DNA of 64,000 bases from Candidatus Zixiibacteriota bacterium (GCA_024280215.1 JAJRQO010000008.1:62001-126000), one strand, 5' to 3'. Positions 24,349 to 33,491 are shown, counted from the first letter of the stretch. A program made the numbers and translations. Notes: generated by a model not told the origin, from the sequence alone.

Positions 24349-26235
24349 ATGCTTTCATATCTAAAGAGATTTTGCGTGACCGCCTTTGTACTCTGCTTTA
24401 TTACATCTTCACAAATCATAGCACTTCCACTTGAAGTGTTAGACGACCCAGACTTTATTCTTCCTATTGACCGTGATCCAATCGAAACTGTTCGCTCGAC
24501 CGCATTCACAAGTGAGTCTGCTGCCAATCCATATAAAAGTGGAGACTCAGTTAATTTTATCTGTGCCGAAATGGTATTTGGTTCACCAACTGGTGGTGGC
24601 TCTGATTGTTGGGGTTGGGTTGATAGCAGTGGGACAGAATATGCGATTTACGCAGGATGGAACACTATCGAATTTTACAACTTAGCGACTGGTACTTTTG
24701 CTGGCTCAGTACCTGCTCCAGCAAGTACTTGGCATGATATAAAAACATACCAAAATTATTGCTATGCTGTTTCAGAAGGTAACGGAACAAATGCGGGACT
24801 GCTTATTATTGACATGAAATATCTTCCTGATTCTGTCCATTTTGTTGATGCAATTGAAATCTCGCCATCAGGAGATAGAACTTCTCATAATTTAAACATT
24901 GATACAGCACAGGGATATGCCTATGTAGAGGGAACATCTACCGCCAATCAATCAATCAGAATTTTAAGCTTAGCTAATCCAGAAGCTCCTACATATATCA
25001 ATAGCTTTGGTCCAGGTGGAGGTCTGCATGACGTCTTCTGTCATAATGATACCCTTTACTTAGCAGAAGGATGGAACCCATCGATTTCGATTTGGGATAT
25101 GGCCAACAAAAATTCACCTGCACTTTTGACTCGCTGGACAATTCCAAATGCTGGCTATGTTCACAATGTTTGGCCAACTGGCGACAAACGTCATGTTTTG
25201 ACAACAGAAGAGACTGGCGGGAAAACGATTAAGCTTTGGAATATTGAAGATTTCAACAATATCCAATTGATGGACGAATATTTAGCACCAAGTAATTTGG
25301 CACACAACGCCCATTGTGTTGGTGATACCGCCTATATTTCACATTATGAATCTGGCGTTATCGTCTTAGACCTATCAGACCCAAACAATATTGTCCAAAT
25401 TTCACAGTTTGACACCTACCCTGCATCGGAGAATTCAAACTTCAATGGTTGTTGGGGGGTTTATCCGCACACTCCAAATAGTCGATATTATGCTTCAAAC
25501 TTAGAAGGCCAACTTTATATCTTGGATGAGTTTGATGTAGTCTTAGCAGATACTGTTATCGCTATGGATGCTCAGTCCCTTCCTGGCGATCAGGTTCGAA
25601 TCGATATCTGGGCTAAATTCACCTTACCAATAAATGATTTTGAAATCCCATTTAACTGGGATGGACCATATGGTATTACTTATGATTCTGTGTCAACTGT
25701 TGGATTGATGACTGAGTATTTTGAAGTCCAACAATTCACGGCATTTGACGCTTGGAATAAAAGAGCCGCATATTTAGTTCGTGCTTCCAATAGCGACACA
25801 TCACCTCCATTACTTGAGGGCGAGGGTGTTATTATGTCTATTTATTTCACAATCCCAGGTGGTGCAAGCGGTGCTTCGCATCCGATAACATTTACTCCAG
25901 TTAATGGCAAGGAATCAACATTTAGAACAAACTGTATTGACTATACTCCTGATACATTAAGTGGTGTCATTACATTAGGCAATCCTCCATGTTGTATTGG
26001 CATTCGAGGTAATATTGATGGTTCATTAGAAATCCCACCTTCAATTACTGGTATTGACATTGCTGACTTAGTCGCATTGGTTGCCTTTATGTTCCAAAGT
26101 GGTCCTGGTCCAGTATGTGCTGAAGAGGGTGACATTGATGGTTCTGGTGGAATGACTCCAATCGACATTGCTGACATGGTAGCACTTGTTGCCTTTATGT
26201 TCCAAGGTGGTCCTGAACCAGCAACATGTCCATAA
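24349..26235 (+). CDS. Secreted LVIVD-type propeller protein with cohesin-like domain and dockerin
   Basis: A 628-residue exported protein with a signal peptide at about 1-26. Residues 60-395 contain LVIVD-like beta-propeller repeats with phrases such as GLLIIDMKYLPDSVHFVD, GVIVLDLSDPNNIVQIS and GQLYILDEF, as in the 'choice-of-anchor B' group. Residues about 400-540 look like a cohesin-type beta-sandwich (SLPGDQVRIDIWA, ending in GVIMSIYFTIPGG). The C-terminus has two dockerin loops, GNIDGS...GIDIADLVALVAFMF and GDIDGSGG...IDIADMVALVAFMF, which are near-duplicates at DNA level. It is followed by a strong terminator and is monocistronic. The role is probably surface display or complex formation; no catalytic residues are recognised. 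Confidence 0.85.
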   Translation: MLSYLKRFCVTAFVLCFITSSQIIALPLEVLDDPDFILPIDRDPIETVRSTAFTSESAANPYKSGDSVNFICAEMVFGSPTGGGSDCWGWVDSSGTEYAIYAGWNTIEFYNLATGTFAGSVPAPASTWHDIKTYQNYCYAVSEGNGTNAGLLIIDMKYLPDSVHFVDAIEISPSGDRTSHNLNIDTAQGYAYVEGTSTANQSIRILSLANPEAPTYINSFGPGGGLHDVFCHNDTLYLAEGWNPSISIWDMANKNSPALLTRWTIPNAGYVHNVWPTGDKRHVLTTEETGGKTIKLWNIEDFNNIQLMDEYLAPSNLAHNAHCVGDTAYISHYESGVIVLDLSDPNNIVQISQFDTYPASENSNFNGCWGVYPHTPNSRYYASNLEGQLYILDEFDVVLADTVIAMDAQSLPGDQVRIDIWAKFTLPINDFEIPFNWDGPYGITYDSVSTVGLMTEYFEVQQFTAFDAWNKRAAYLVRASNSDTSPPLLEGEGVIMSIYFTIPGGASGASHPITFTPVNGKESTFRTNCIDYTPDTLSGVITLGNPPCCIGIRGNIDGSLEIPPSITGIDIADLVALVAFMFQSGPGPVCAEEGDIDGSGGMTPIDIADMVALVAFMFQGGPEPATCP

Positions 26236-26256
26236 AATTTTAAATCTAATAAATTC

Positions 26257-26284
26257 AAAGCCCGCCAAAAGCGGGCTTTTTTTT
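26257..26284 (+). terminator. Rho-independent terminator
   Basis: AAAGCCCGC and GCGGGCTTT (26257-26265 and 26271-26279) pair around CAAAA and are followed by eight T in all. It ends the propeller/dockerin gene. Confidence 0.93.
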
Positions 26285-26331
26285 GAGAAATACCCTATCA
26301 TACAAAGCAATATTTCCCGCCTCCCAGGCTA

Positions 26332-27066
26332 TTATCGCAATCGAAATTCAACAGTATATGATGCCCATAATGAAATCGGGATTGAATTTTGTAATGCTGG
26401 TGAGAATCTATTTTCTGATGCAACTTCTAAGGCAGCCTTATCAAGTGATTCATTACCCGATGATTTAGCTATTTTAGCTTTGACAACATTTCCCACTTTA
26501 TCGATGAGAACTTTTATAATCACTTTCCCCTCAATCCCTGCCATACGACAAAGCCTTGGATATTTGGGTTGTACCTGATGAAACATCTCTGGCTCCTTTT
26601 CGTGTGGGACAAATTGATCTTCTTCTGGATAGATTCCACCACCACCGCCGACTATCCCCACTATATTACCAGTTGATTCTCGTGGGTCAAACGGTTCATC
26701 ACCAACACCTCCTACACCAACGATTTCATCTACTACTATTAACTCGATATCTCCATCATCAAGAAAGAGCGTATCAGAAATCATAGTCGGGATAGTTCCC
26801 TGCTTAAATGGAAGTTTGGAAACTATTCTTTCAATGCGAATAGTCCCAGAGATTTTTGGTTCAAGTGGATTTGATTCAAATCCTTCATTAGGATCAACTG
26901 TAGGAGGAACATGAGGTATCACTACATTTGATGCAAGCAGCCATGACAAAATCAGAAGCAGGGTTACCAATCCAAGTACAGCAAGATTTCCATAGAACAT
27001 ATTTCTTTGATACGATGCTTTCATTTCAAAAGCACCATATGGTGAGTAGGCATGATTCATAGACAT
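26332..27066 (-). CDS. TonB-family energy transducer (second copy)
   Basis: A 244-residue protein starting at the ATG at 27066, which follows GAGGAG; the longer frame has no ribosome site. The cytoplasmic N-terminus has YSPYGAFEMKASYQRN, followed by one membrane helix (LAVLGLVTLLLILSWLLA) and a periplasmic linker unusually poor in Pro-Lys/Glu-Pro repeats and rich in Gly/Asp. The C-terminal TonB domain reads QVQPKYPRLCRMAGIEGKVIIKVLIDKVGNV through NRFSPALQNSIPISLWASYTVEF. It transmits proton-motive force from ExbBD to outer-membrane receptors. A terminator separates it from the tonB gene upstream, so it may be expressed separately from the main operon. Confidence 0.9.
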   Translation of the reverse strand: MSMNHAYSPYGAFEMKASYQRNMFYGNLAVLGLVTLLLILSWLLASNVVIPHVPPTVDPNEGFESNPLEPKISGTIRIERIVSKLPFKQGTIPTMISDTLFLDDGDIELIVVDEIVGVGGVGDEPFDPRESTGNIVGIVGGGGGIYPEEDQFVPHEKEPEMFHQVQPKYPRLCRMAGIEGKVIIKVLIDKVGNVVKAKIAKSSGNESLDKAALEVASENRFSPALQNSIPISLWASYTVEFRLR

Positions 27067-27190
27067 AAGCTTCTCCTCTATTTTAAGTGCATGATTTATC
27101 TCCATGACGGAGAATTATTAGAGGGGATTTGTTATGTTAGCGGTTATTTGAGCTGTAATATAAAGACGAAGTGAGGAGTCGATTTGTTTA

Positions 27191-27222
27191 AAAAAAGGCA
27201 CCTGCTTTGACAGGTACCTTTT
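27191..27222 (-). terminator. Terminator of the TPR-exb-tonB operon
   Basis: AAAGGCACCTG and CAGGTACCTTT form an 11-bp stem with one C/A mismatch. On the minus strand a run of T follows. It lies just past the stop of the first tonB gene at 27235. Confidence 0.85.
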
Positions 27223-27234
27223 ATATCGTAAATA

Positions 27235-27963
27235 CTAATTGCTAAGTTTAAAGTCAACCTTGTAAGTCACCCAAACATTAATTGGACGACCGTTTTGAAT
27301 ACCAGGTTTAAACTTATTTTCATACGCTGTTTCAACAGCAGCATCATCCAAAGAAGTCGTTCCAGATGATTTACCAACTTGTGCTTTTAAAACATCACCA
27401 TTTTTACTGACAAGAGCTTTCACCCATACAGTACCTTCGATACCAGCTTGTTGAGCCAAGCGAGGATATTTAGGTACAACTTCATGAATCATTTCTGGTA
27501 AGTTTTCAACAGGAATAAATTCATCAGCCGATGGTAGATAATCATCTTCATCAATATCAATAACAATATCATCATCACCAGCAGTAATATCAGGTGCGAT
27601 AATTTCAGCTAAATCATCTTTTGTTGCCAAGACAACATCATCATCTAACACCTCATCATCAGCAACTGGTTTTGGAATACCAACTTTTGGAGCAGCAACT
27701 TCAAGTTGTTCAACTTTTACTTGAGGTGGCTTTTTGGCGATAGACGGTGGAGGACCTAAATCAGCTACTGTTTTAATAACAATAGCCGAAGCATCATATG
27801 CTTCGATATCTTGATCCTGCATCGCAGCATACGCCCAAGTAGCAAATATAATAGATGCTACCAAGGTAACTACTGAGAGTGTACCAATACCTAAATTACG
27901 TTGGTACTTTGATTTCATTTCATAGGCACCATAAGGGGAGTATAAAAATGATTGTTTTTTCAT
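27235..27963 (-). CDS. TonB-family energy transducer
   Basis: A 242-residue TonB-like protein. The N-terminus has FLYSPYGAYEMKSKYQRN, then one membrane helix (LSVVTLVASIIFATWAYA). An acidic linker (VLDDDVVLATKDDLAEIIAPDITAGDDDIVIDIDEDD) replaces the usual Pro-rich spacer. The C-terminal domain reads EVVPKYPRLAQQAGIEGTVWVKALVSKNGDV through KFKPGIQNGRPINVWVTYKVDF. Its ATG overlaps the stop of the ExbD gene (TAATG), making it the last gene of the ExbBDD operon. The acidic linker could contact basic periplasmic partners, which is inference. Confidence 0.92.
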   Translation of the reverse strand: MKKQSFLYSPYGAYEMKSKYQRNLGIGTLSVVTLVASIIFATWAYAAMQDQDIEAYDASAIVIKTVADLGPPPSIAKKPPQVKVEQLEVAAPKVGIPKPVADDEVLDDDVVLATKDDLAEIIAPDITAGDDDIVIDIDEDDYLPSADEFIPVENLPEMIHEVVPKYPRLAQQAGIEGTVWVKALVSKNGDVLKAQVGKSSGTTSLDDAAVETAYENKFKPGIQNGRPINVWVTYKVDFKLSN

Positions 27964-28616
27964 TATAGGTCGCCCCTTTCTTGTGCGTTTCTTATCGCTC
28001 CATCAATTTTTTTGGAGTCACGATCTTCCCAATCGCCGATAGCATACCGATAGGAGAATTTATCTGCTTTAGGGATTTCATCAATTTTTACACCGAGTTT
28101 TTCAGCAGTATAAGAATTCCAAGATCTTTCAATCAAATCAATCTCATCGAGAATATTCACCATATCGTTATAGGTTGCATCTTCATGTATAAGTATAAGC
28201 GTACTCAACTTATCATTTTCTTTATTATGGGCTACTAATAAAGACCGAAGTGTATCGGGATAAAACATGTACGCAACTGTATCAGGAGTTTCAGGAGCGG
28301 TTGGTAATAAGAGTGGAAGATTATCAGGAGTAACCATTCTTAAATTCCACCAGAACCTACCTTCACCATCAACACGAATAGTCAGGAGATTAGATTCTTT
28401 AATAATTAAATCATCTTCCAACTGCTCAGCAGGAGGTAAATTTATCTCCATCGCCTGAGGCATCGCAAATACAGTCGTAACCATATAAAAGATCAACAAG
28501 AGGAAAGCAATATCAACCATAGGTGTCATATCGAGTTTAATTGCGACACGACGTTTAGGTCTTCTTAGCCCTTTCCCTTTTGTGGGTTTCGAGCGTTCTT
28601 CTACTTCACCAGACAC
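27963..28616 (-). CDS. ExbD/TolR-family proton channel subunit
   Basis: A 217-residue ExbD/TolR protein. A basic N-terminus (RPKRRVAIKLDMTPMVDIAF) leads into the single membrane helix LLLIFYMVTTVFAMP, which has the conserved Asp needed for proton passage. The periplasmic domain is longer than usual and ends in a charged tail. Translation starts at a GTG at 28616 behind AGGA. It is downstream of a second exbD and upstream of tonB (TAATG overlap). Two ExbD paralogues in tandem suggest a heteromeric complex with ExbB. Confidence 0.92.
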   Translation of the reverse strand: MSGEVEERSKPTKGKGLRRPKRRVAIKLDMTPMVDIAFLLLIFYMVTTVFAMPQAMEINLPPAEQLEDDLIIKESNLLTIRVDGEGRFWWNLRMVTPDNLPLLLPTAPETPDTVAYMFYPDTLRSLLVAHNKENDKLSTLILIHEDATYNDMVNILDEIDLIERSWNSYTAEKLGVKIDEIPKADKFSYRYAIGDWEDRDSKKIDGAIRNAQERGDL

Positions 28617-28685
28617 TTATTAATCACTTCCTTTCAAAATTTCATATACGTTTGTTCATTTAATTGAACAAACGGCAACAATCTA

Positions 28686-29180
28686 CTATTGGGTTGCAGC
28701 TTTCGCTTTAGATTCAGTTTCATTTTCAGTAATGATTAAGAATCGACCCAAATTATTTTCCTGCATCTTTTTCATGATTTTTTGCATGGTACCAAAAGAT
28801 GCTTCTTTATCTGCTTTAATAACCACCAATGCTTTGTAGTTTTTACCACGAGCTCTGAGAATTTTTTCAATAACGCAATCTGCGTCTTCACAAGTAGAAA
28901 CGTTTCTAACTTGTGTTCGTATAAGCTCACCATCAATTTCAACGTCAGCAATAGATGTATAATCTACATACATAGAGTCTAAACTCGAAACGGTTATATT
29001 TATAATATCTTTATCCGGTAGTTCAATCTGTGAATGAGATTCCGGAAGTTCAACCGCACGTGCTTCAGGTGGTTTAAAAGTTGTCGTTGCCATATAGAAT
29101 ATGAGCAGGAGGAACGCAATGTCCACCATTGGTGTCATATCCAATTTAATAGCTACCCGACGTTTCTTTTTAGCCGCCAT
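28686..29180 (-). CDS. ExbD/TolR-family proton channel subunit
   Basis: A 164-residue ExbD protein. KKRRVAIKLDMTPMVDIAFLLLIFYMATT gives the basic leader, conserved Asp and membrane helix (quoted here as a region at residues 4-32 rather than an exact motif). The periplasmic part includes an unusual CEDADC pair that may form a disulfide, before the usual KADKEASFGTMQKIMKKMQ helix. The ATG follows AAGGA. It lies four bases after exbB and 69 bases before the second exbD. Confidence 0.92.
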   Translation of the reverse strand: MAAKKKRRVAIKLDMTPMVDIAFLLLIFYMATTTFKPPEARAVELPESHSQIELPDKDIINITVSSLDSMYVDYTSIADVEIDGELIRTQVRNVSTCEDADCVIEKILRARGKNYKALVVIKADKEASFGTMQKIMKKMQENNLGRFLIITENETESKAKAATQ

Positions 29181-29183
29181 AGT

Positions 29184-29942
29184 TTAGATTCCTTCTTTTT
29201 CTTTCAAAATTTGAAGTACTTCAAATGTTGCTTCATCAGTTGTGTAGTTAAAAGCATCAACTTTATTTACAAAGAAGTTGTAGAAGAAAATACCAATAAT
29301 ACCAGAGATAAGACCACCAGCAGTATTGATAAGAGCTTCAGAGATACCAGTTGCCATAGCGGAGGCATCAATAACACCACCTTCAACATTACCAGTCGCA
29401 GCAAAAGCACGAATCATACCCATTGTTGTTCCTAAAAGACCAACCATAGTAGCAATAGATGCGATAGTAGAAAGAGCAATTAAGTTTCTTTCAAGTAATG
29501 GACCTTCAAGAGCGTTCGCTTCTTCAATAGCAGATTGTGTTAATTGTAATCTTTTTTCAGAATCAATATTTGAATTTGCTCTTACTTCACGATAACGATC
29601 AATACCAGCTCTTAAGACGTTTGCTGTAGTACCACGTTGTTTATCACATGCTGCTAAAGCACCATCAAAATCATCAGCACTTAAAAGAGTAATAAGTTTT
29701 TTAAAGAATACCTGTACAGAACTTTTACCTTTTGCGTTACCATAGAGTGAAATATACCGTTCAACAATAAACGCAATTAACATACATAAAACCATAATAA
29801 GAATAACTACAAGCGGACCACCATGGTAGACTGATTGCCAAAGAGCATCTTCAGAATTTTTGAAGACGACACCCCAAAGAACATACCCAATTGCTAAAGA
29901 AATTAAAGCATTGAGTGAGACGAAAATTGTTTGTTTAACCAC
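29184..29942 (-). CDS. ExbB/TolQ/MotA-type proton channel protein
   Basis: A 252-residue inner-membrane protein with an N-terminal helix, a second helix (LVVILIMVLCMLIAFIVERYISLY) and the C-terminal pair characteristic of the family. That pair reads LIALSTIASIATMVGLLGTTMGMIRAF, then ALINTAGGLISGIIGIFFYNFF. The first segment contains the LLGTVxGMI-like signature. With the ExbD proteins it forms the proton channel that drives TonB. Translation starts at GTG (29942) behind GGAGG. It follows an uncharacterised membrane gene by 35 bases in the same operon. Confidence 0.93.
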   Translation of the reverse strand: MVKQTIFVSLNALISLAIGYVLWGVVFKNSEDALWQSVYHGGPLVVILIMVLCMLIAFIVERYISLYGNAKGKSSVQVFFKKLITLLSADDFDGALAACDKQRGTTANVLRAGIDRYREVRANSNIDSEKRLQLTQSAIEEANALEGPLLERNLIALSTIASIATMVGLLGTTMGMIRAFAATGNVEGGVIDASAMATGISEALINTAGGLISGIIGIFFYNFFVNKVDAFNYTTDEATFEVLQILKEKEGI

Positions 29943-29977
29943 TTAGCTAAACCTCCATATAGAATGAATTCATTATT

Positions 29978-30940
29978 TTAAATTTCTATACCTTTAAGAG
30001 CATTTAAAACAAAAGCTCCTAATGATACCGCTACACCATACGATAAAGATCCCATAAATACACTCGGCCCATATGCATCACCAAATGAACTAAAGTGTGC
30101 AACACTTTCATTGTCAAAGCCATAATCTGCTCCGACAAATGAAATAATAAAAGCAACACCAAGCAACAGGACTGGCACCCAGTTCAATCTCAGTACTTTT
30201 TTAAGTGCAAGAGCTTGTTTGTCAGGGTCACCTTTCATGCCATACAATCCATACAGGGTATACCCTGGTATAGCAAGACATGCTAAAACAAAGAGAATAA
30301 TTAAAACACCTGTAACCATTAAAATAAATCCAGAACTAAAAACATACCCTCCAACAGAACCAATCGACATCAAAACAGAAAAGCCATTCATCGTATCATA
30401 CTCTTTGTGAATTTTCTTTTTGGCTACATAGCCATGAAGAACTTCATCACCCGAAGCATTACGTTGTACTTTTTTTTCTGGTTCTGACGATACACTCTCA
30501 TCGGTTACTGCTGCTAATGCTAATGAATCCTCTGCTTGAGCCATAGCACTTGTGCTATCACTCATGGCAATTGATGTTGAATCATCTACAATTGTTGAAT
30601 CAACAACTGCAGCGATTGGTTCGTTATGCACTTCCTCAACAACGACATTATACGCTGAGAACCAAGGGACAAATAACGCCCCAATTATAACGACACACGC
30701 TATAGTCAAAACTGAACGATCAAACAGTGAGACACGTTCTTCGAGCAACTTACACTCATCACGAATTACTTCACCAGTATCACGTTTTGCTTTTACTGCG
30801 TCAACATGCTTGGATTTCTCGGCATCAGATTTAAATAAATCTTTTGGTTCACCAGGAAAAACATCAAATCCGATAAAGTTAAAACGCTCTTTGTCAGAAA
30901 TTCGTTTTTTTGGTTCACCTTTTTTACCTTCTGCAGCCAT
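29978..30940 (-). CDS. Polytopic membrane protein of unknown function in the TonB operon
   Basis: A 320-residue protein with a charged cytoplasmic N-terminus (about 1-90). A first helix (SVLTIACVVIIGALFVPWFSAYNVV) is followed by a Ser/Asp/Glu-rich loop of about 80 residues, then four more hydrophobic segments (SIGSVGGYVFSSGFI, VTGVLIILFVLACLAIPGYT, WVPVLLLGVAFIISFVGA, VFMGSLSYGVAVSLGAFVL). No family is recognised. The ATG at 30940 follows GGGAG; an earlier in-frame start at 30952 is less likely. It lies between the TPR gene and exbB, so it may help assemble or tune the ExbBD complex. Confidence 0.75.
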   Translation of the reverse strand: MAAEGKKGEPKKRISDKERFNFIGFDVFPGEPKDLFKSDAEKSKHVDAVKAKRDTGEVIRDECKLLEERVSLFDRSVLTIACVVIIGALFVPWFSAYNVVVEEVHNEPIAAVVDSTIVDDSTSIAMSDSTSAMAQAEDSLALAAVTDESVSSEPEKKVQRNASGDEVLHGYVAKKKIHKEYDTMNGFSVLMSIGSVGGYVFSSGFILMVTGVLIILFVLACLAIPGYTLYGLYGMKGDPDKQALALKKVLRLNWVPVLLLGVAFIISFVGADYGFDNESVAHFSSFGDAYGPSVFMGSLSYGVAVSLGAFVLNALKGIEI

Positions 30941-31014
30941 TAAGACTCCCAATCATAATTGTTATATACATTTAAAAAAAATCTTTTTATTAAAACAATA
31001 TCTTTTTACAATTC

Positions 31015-32940
31015 TTAAATTTCATATACTAAATCTTTTTGACCTTTTAAAGCATCTTTATTAGTAGGCTCACATTTTAATACTTTACCATACCAATCAT
31101 ATGCAGCTTTATATTCAGCTTTGGCGTCTTTTGCTTTTTCAGCTTTTGCCCCACCTTGTAGATGATAACACTGAGCAATCCATAGCACTAAGCTAACATC
31201 TTCACATTTCCCTTTAGAATTAGAGATACATTTATAGGCATCTTTTAAATAGACCAATGCTTTCGAATAATTTTTCGTACAAACACCACCGAAGTAGGCA
31301 TAGCCAAGAGATTTTTTGACTTCGCAATTCTCAGGTTCCAAAACAGCAAGCTGCTCAAGATATTTAACTCCATTGGCACAATCGGCCAACTGATACAAAT
31401 ATGTATTCGCAACAACACCTAAGATTTTTTTATCATTAGGTTTTTGTTCCATATATTGAAGCATATAATCAACAGCAACTTCATAGTAATTTAGGTTAGG
31501 ATCTATACCGCCAGCAACTTCAATCTCTTCTTCTCCATCTTCTTCTAAATCTTCTTCGTCTTCATCATCACCAGAGGCACCGTTTGCAATATTTAAAGCA
31601 CAGTAACCAGCATTTTTCAAAAGCGATGCAGACTTTTTAGTAAGACCTAAATCAATTCGTTTCTGATAGAATTCAATTGCTTGAGCATAACTTTTCATCG
31701 AGTGATAACCAACAGCAATATTTTGAATAATACGTTTTTGCCCTGGTCTATCTTCAAGTGATTTTAGATAATAATTAATTGCTGTCATATAATCTTTAGA
31801 AGAACGATAATAGTAACTATCTCCGAACAGTTGAAAGAACTCATAATCTTTGATACCAGATTTATATTCAGAACCTTGTTCCGCTACCCAATCAAGATGT
31901 TTTTGCAGGTAATCGCCAGATTTTTCATACTGTTTTGTCCCCCAAAGTGCTTTAGCATAATTGAAATAAATATCTTTGGCAACAAACGGGATATTTAAAA
32001 CCTTGTCATAATATTCAACGGCATCCTCAAAACCATAGAGAGCTGAATAAGACATCGCTAACTCAAAATATGTTCTGACATGTGCCGAATCAGCTTTTGC
32101 ATCTGACAGTTCGATATACTTTTTATATGCACCAATTGTTTCGGTGAAACGAGTTTTTCGCTCTTCACGGCTACGTGATGAACGAGCAGCTTTAAAGTAA
32201 ATCCCAGCCGCACGTCTCCATGATGGAGCATGCGTAGAATCTTTTGTAAGAACGACTTTCAGCTTTTCAATAGCACAGGTATAGTCCTTCATCTCAAGAC
32301 AAGCCTCAGCCCAATGGTAATAGACTTCCAAACCAGCAGTATCTGATGCTAATGCTTTTTGATATTCAGCAATAGCTAAAGATGGAACTCCTTGGTAAAA
32401 GTTAGCATCACCAAGATGAATATGATACATCGCATTATTTGATTCTTCTACTAAGGCCTTCCGAAAAAGCGTTTCTGCTTTTGAATATTCTTCTTGTTCC
32501 ATGAGAACAAGACCTAAGCCATCTTGAAAACGTGATTTATGTTTTTTATCTTTCTTTATACCCAAAGTAAACGATTCGAAGGCGGCATCAATATCGCCGA
32601 GCTTCATTTGAGTATTTCCTAAAAGATACAAAGAATCATAATGTTTCTTTTTAGCTTTTAAAGATTTTTGAAACTGCTCAGCAGCCTCATCAAATTTTTC
32701 TTGATTGTAATAGATTTGACCAAGCGTGAAATAGTTTAAGTAGTAAGATTTGTCGACTTCGATATCTTTATTCAAAATATCTATCGCAAGAGTTGTATCT
32801 CCAGCAGCTAATGCATTTGCAATAGGAGCCTTAATCTCTTCAGCGTGTAGGGTCGATGTTATCAATAGAATCAGAAGCGTTGTAAGTATCGTCGCAACCA
32901 ATTGATAATTAAGGTGTTTTCTCAATCTGTTTATCCTCAT
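31015..32940 (-). CDS. Exported TPR-repeat protein heading the ExbBD-TonB operon
   Basis: About 641 residues with a signal anchor (LVATILTTLLILLITSTLHA) and roughly ten tetratricopeptide repeats in a periplasmic domain. Typical units are YFTLGQIYYNQEKFDEAAEQFQKSLKA and YHIHLGDANFYQGVPSLAIAEYQKAL, cited as regions near residues 55-80 and 155-180. A highly acidic insert (DDEDEEDLEEDGEEE) interrupts the repeats near residue 475. The ATG at 32940 follows GGAG; the upstream TTG has no site. TPR proteins next to ExbBD-TonB are common in FCB bacteria and are thought to scaffold envelope complexes. Confidence 0.88.
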   Translation of the reverse strand: MRINRLRKHLNYQLVATILTTLLILLITSTLHAEEIKAPIANALAAGDTTLAIDILNKDIEVDKSYYLNYFTLGQIYYNQEKFDEAAEQFQKSLKAKKKHYDSLYLLGNTQMKLGDIDAAFESFTLGIKKDKKHKSRFQDGLGLVLMEQEEYSKAETLFRKALVEESNNAMYHIHLGDANFYQGVPSLAIAEYQKALASDTAGLEVYYHWAEACLEMKDYTCAIEKLKVVLTKDSTHAPSWRRAAGIYFKAARSSRSREERKTRFTETIGAYKKYIELSDAKADSAHVRTYFELAMSYSALYGFEDAVEYYDKVLNIPFVAKDIYFNYAKALWGTKQYEKSGDYLQKHLDWVAEQGSEYKSGIKDYEFFQLFGDSYYYRSSKDYMTAINYYLKSLEDRPGQKRIIQNIAVGYHSMKSYAQAIEFYQKRIDLGLTKKSASLLKNAGYCALNIANGASGDDEDEEDLEEDGEEEIEVAGGIDPNLNYYEVAVDYMLQYMEQKPNDKKILGVVANTYLYQLADCANGVKYLEQLAVLEPENCEVKKSLGYAYFGGVCTKNYSKALVYLKDAYKCISNSKGKCEDVSLVLWIAQCYHLQGGAKAEKAKDAKAEYKAAYDWYGKVLKCEPTNKDALKGQKDLVYEI

Positions 32941-33005
32941 TTTAACTCCAATCAAGTCTCAAAAATATACTTTTATCAACTATTGTCAAGCGAATATTTG
33001 ATGAA

Positions 33006-33209
33006 CTATGAAACGATCTTAAATCGTATCCGCTTCACAAAATTAAAAGTAGATTCAAGCTGCAAACTGGCCAAAATTAAAATCAGCCCCCAAACCATCA
33101 CGAGGCTCAAATCGTTCAGAATTTGACTAAATGTCAGTTGAACATATAATCCTGTAAACACTAACAACACCAGCGTGCAGAGGTTTAAAATACGAGTAGT
33201 TTTCTGCAT
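33006..33209 (-). CDS. Putative small two-helix membrane protein
   Basis: A 67-residue frame with two hydrophobic segments (ILNLCTLVLLVFTGLYVQL and LSLVMVWGLILILASLQL) and a basic C-terminus (NFVKRIRFKIVS). The ATG has AGGA seven bases upstream. It lies just before the TPR gene on the same strand. I know no homologue. The codon content is consistent with a real membrane peptide but the length leaves doubt. Confidence 0.5.
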   Translation of the reverse strand: MQKTTRILNLCTLVLLVFTGLYVQLTFSQILNDLSLVMVWGLILILASLQLESTFNFVKRIRFKIVS

Positions 33210-33491
33210 CTTCCCATCCTATCTTTTATACAGCTAAGATTGATATTTCTTCCAATACTATTTATCATACCAAAAGTATCCACAATAAATGTGCCAAACT
33301 CCCCCAATATAACCAGAAGAAGAACCTATCCCCTTGAATTCCAATCGATTACAATAATATTCGTAATATATATAACTATTAACTGGGAAATTATCGCAAT
33401 AACTGCGGTTTTTGTTAGGAACAACTAACCGCGCAGATTAAACGTATTTAACTGGTAGACTAAGACTTACAGAGTTTTTACAGGAAATGGA
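33210..33491. other. Intergenic region without a convincing gene
   Basis: AT-rich sequence with a hairpin CTGCGGTT...AACCGCGCAG at 33403-33436, including an inner GTT/AAC pair. No promoter or gene is clear. The hairpin is 55 bases past the stop of the minus-strand secreted protein gene and may be its terminator, though it lacks a strong T run. Confidence 0.4.

Noticed and set aside
26020-26220. Direct DNA repeat considered as mobile element or CRISPR-like
   Set aside because: It is two near-identical dockerin loops inside one coding region.
26186-26578. 130-codon plus-strand frame across the terminator and tonB
   Set aside because: Runs through a strong terminator and opposite the conserved TonB C-terminal domain.
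29034-29435. 133-codon plus-strand frame opposite exbB/exbD
   Set aside because: Antisense to two clear family members, Cys/His/Asn-rich as expected for a shadow of membrane-protein codons, no ribosome site.
33240-33428. 62-codon plus-strand hydrophobic frame between the small membrane protein and the secreted protein gene
   Set aside because: No ribosome site, AT-rich random composition, no domain.
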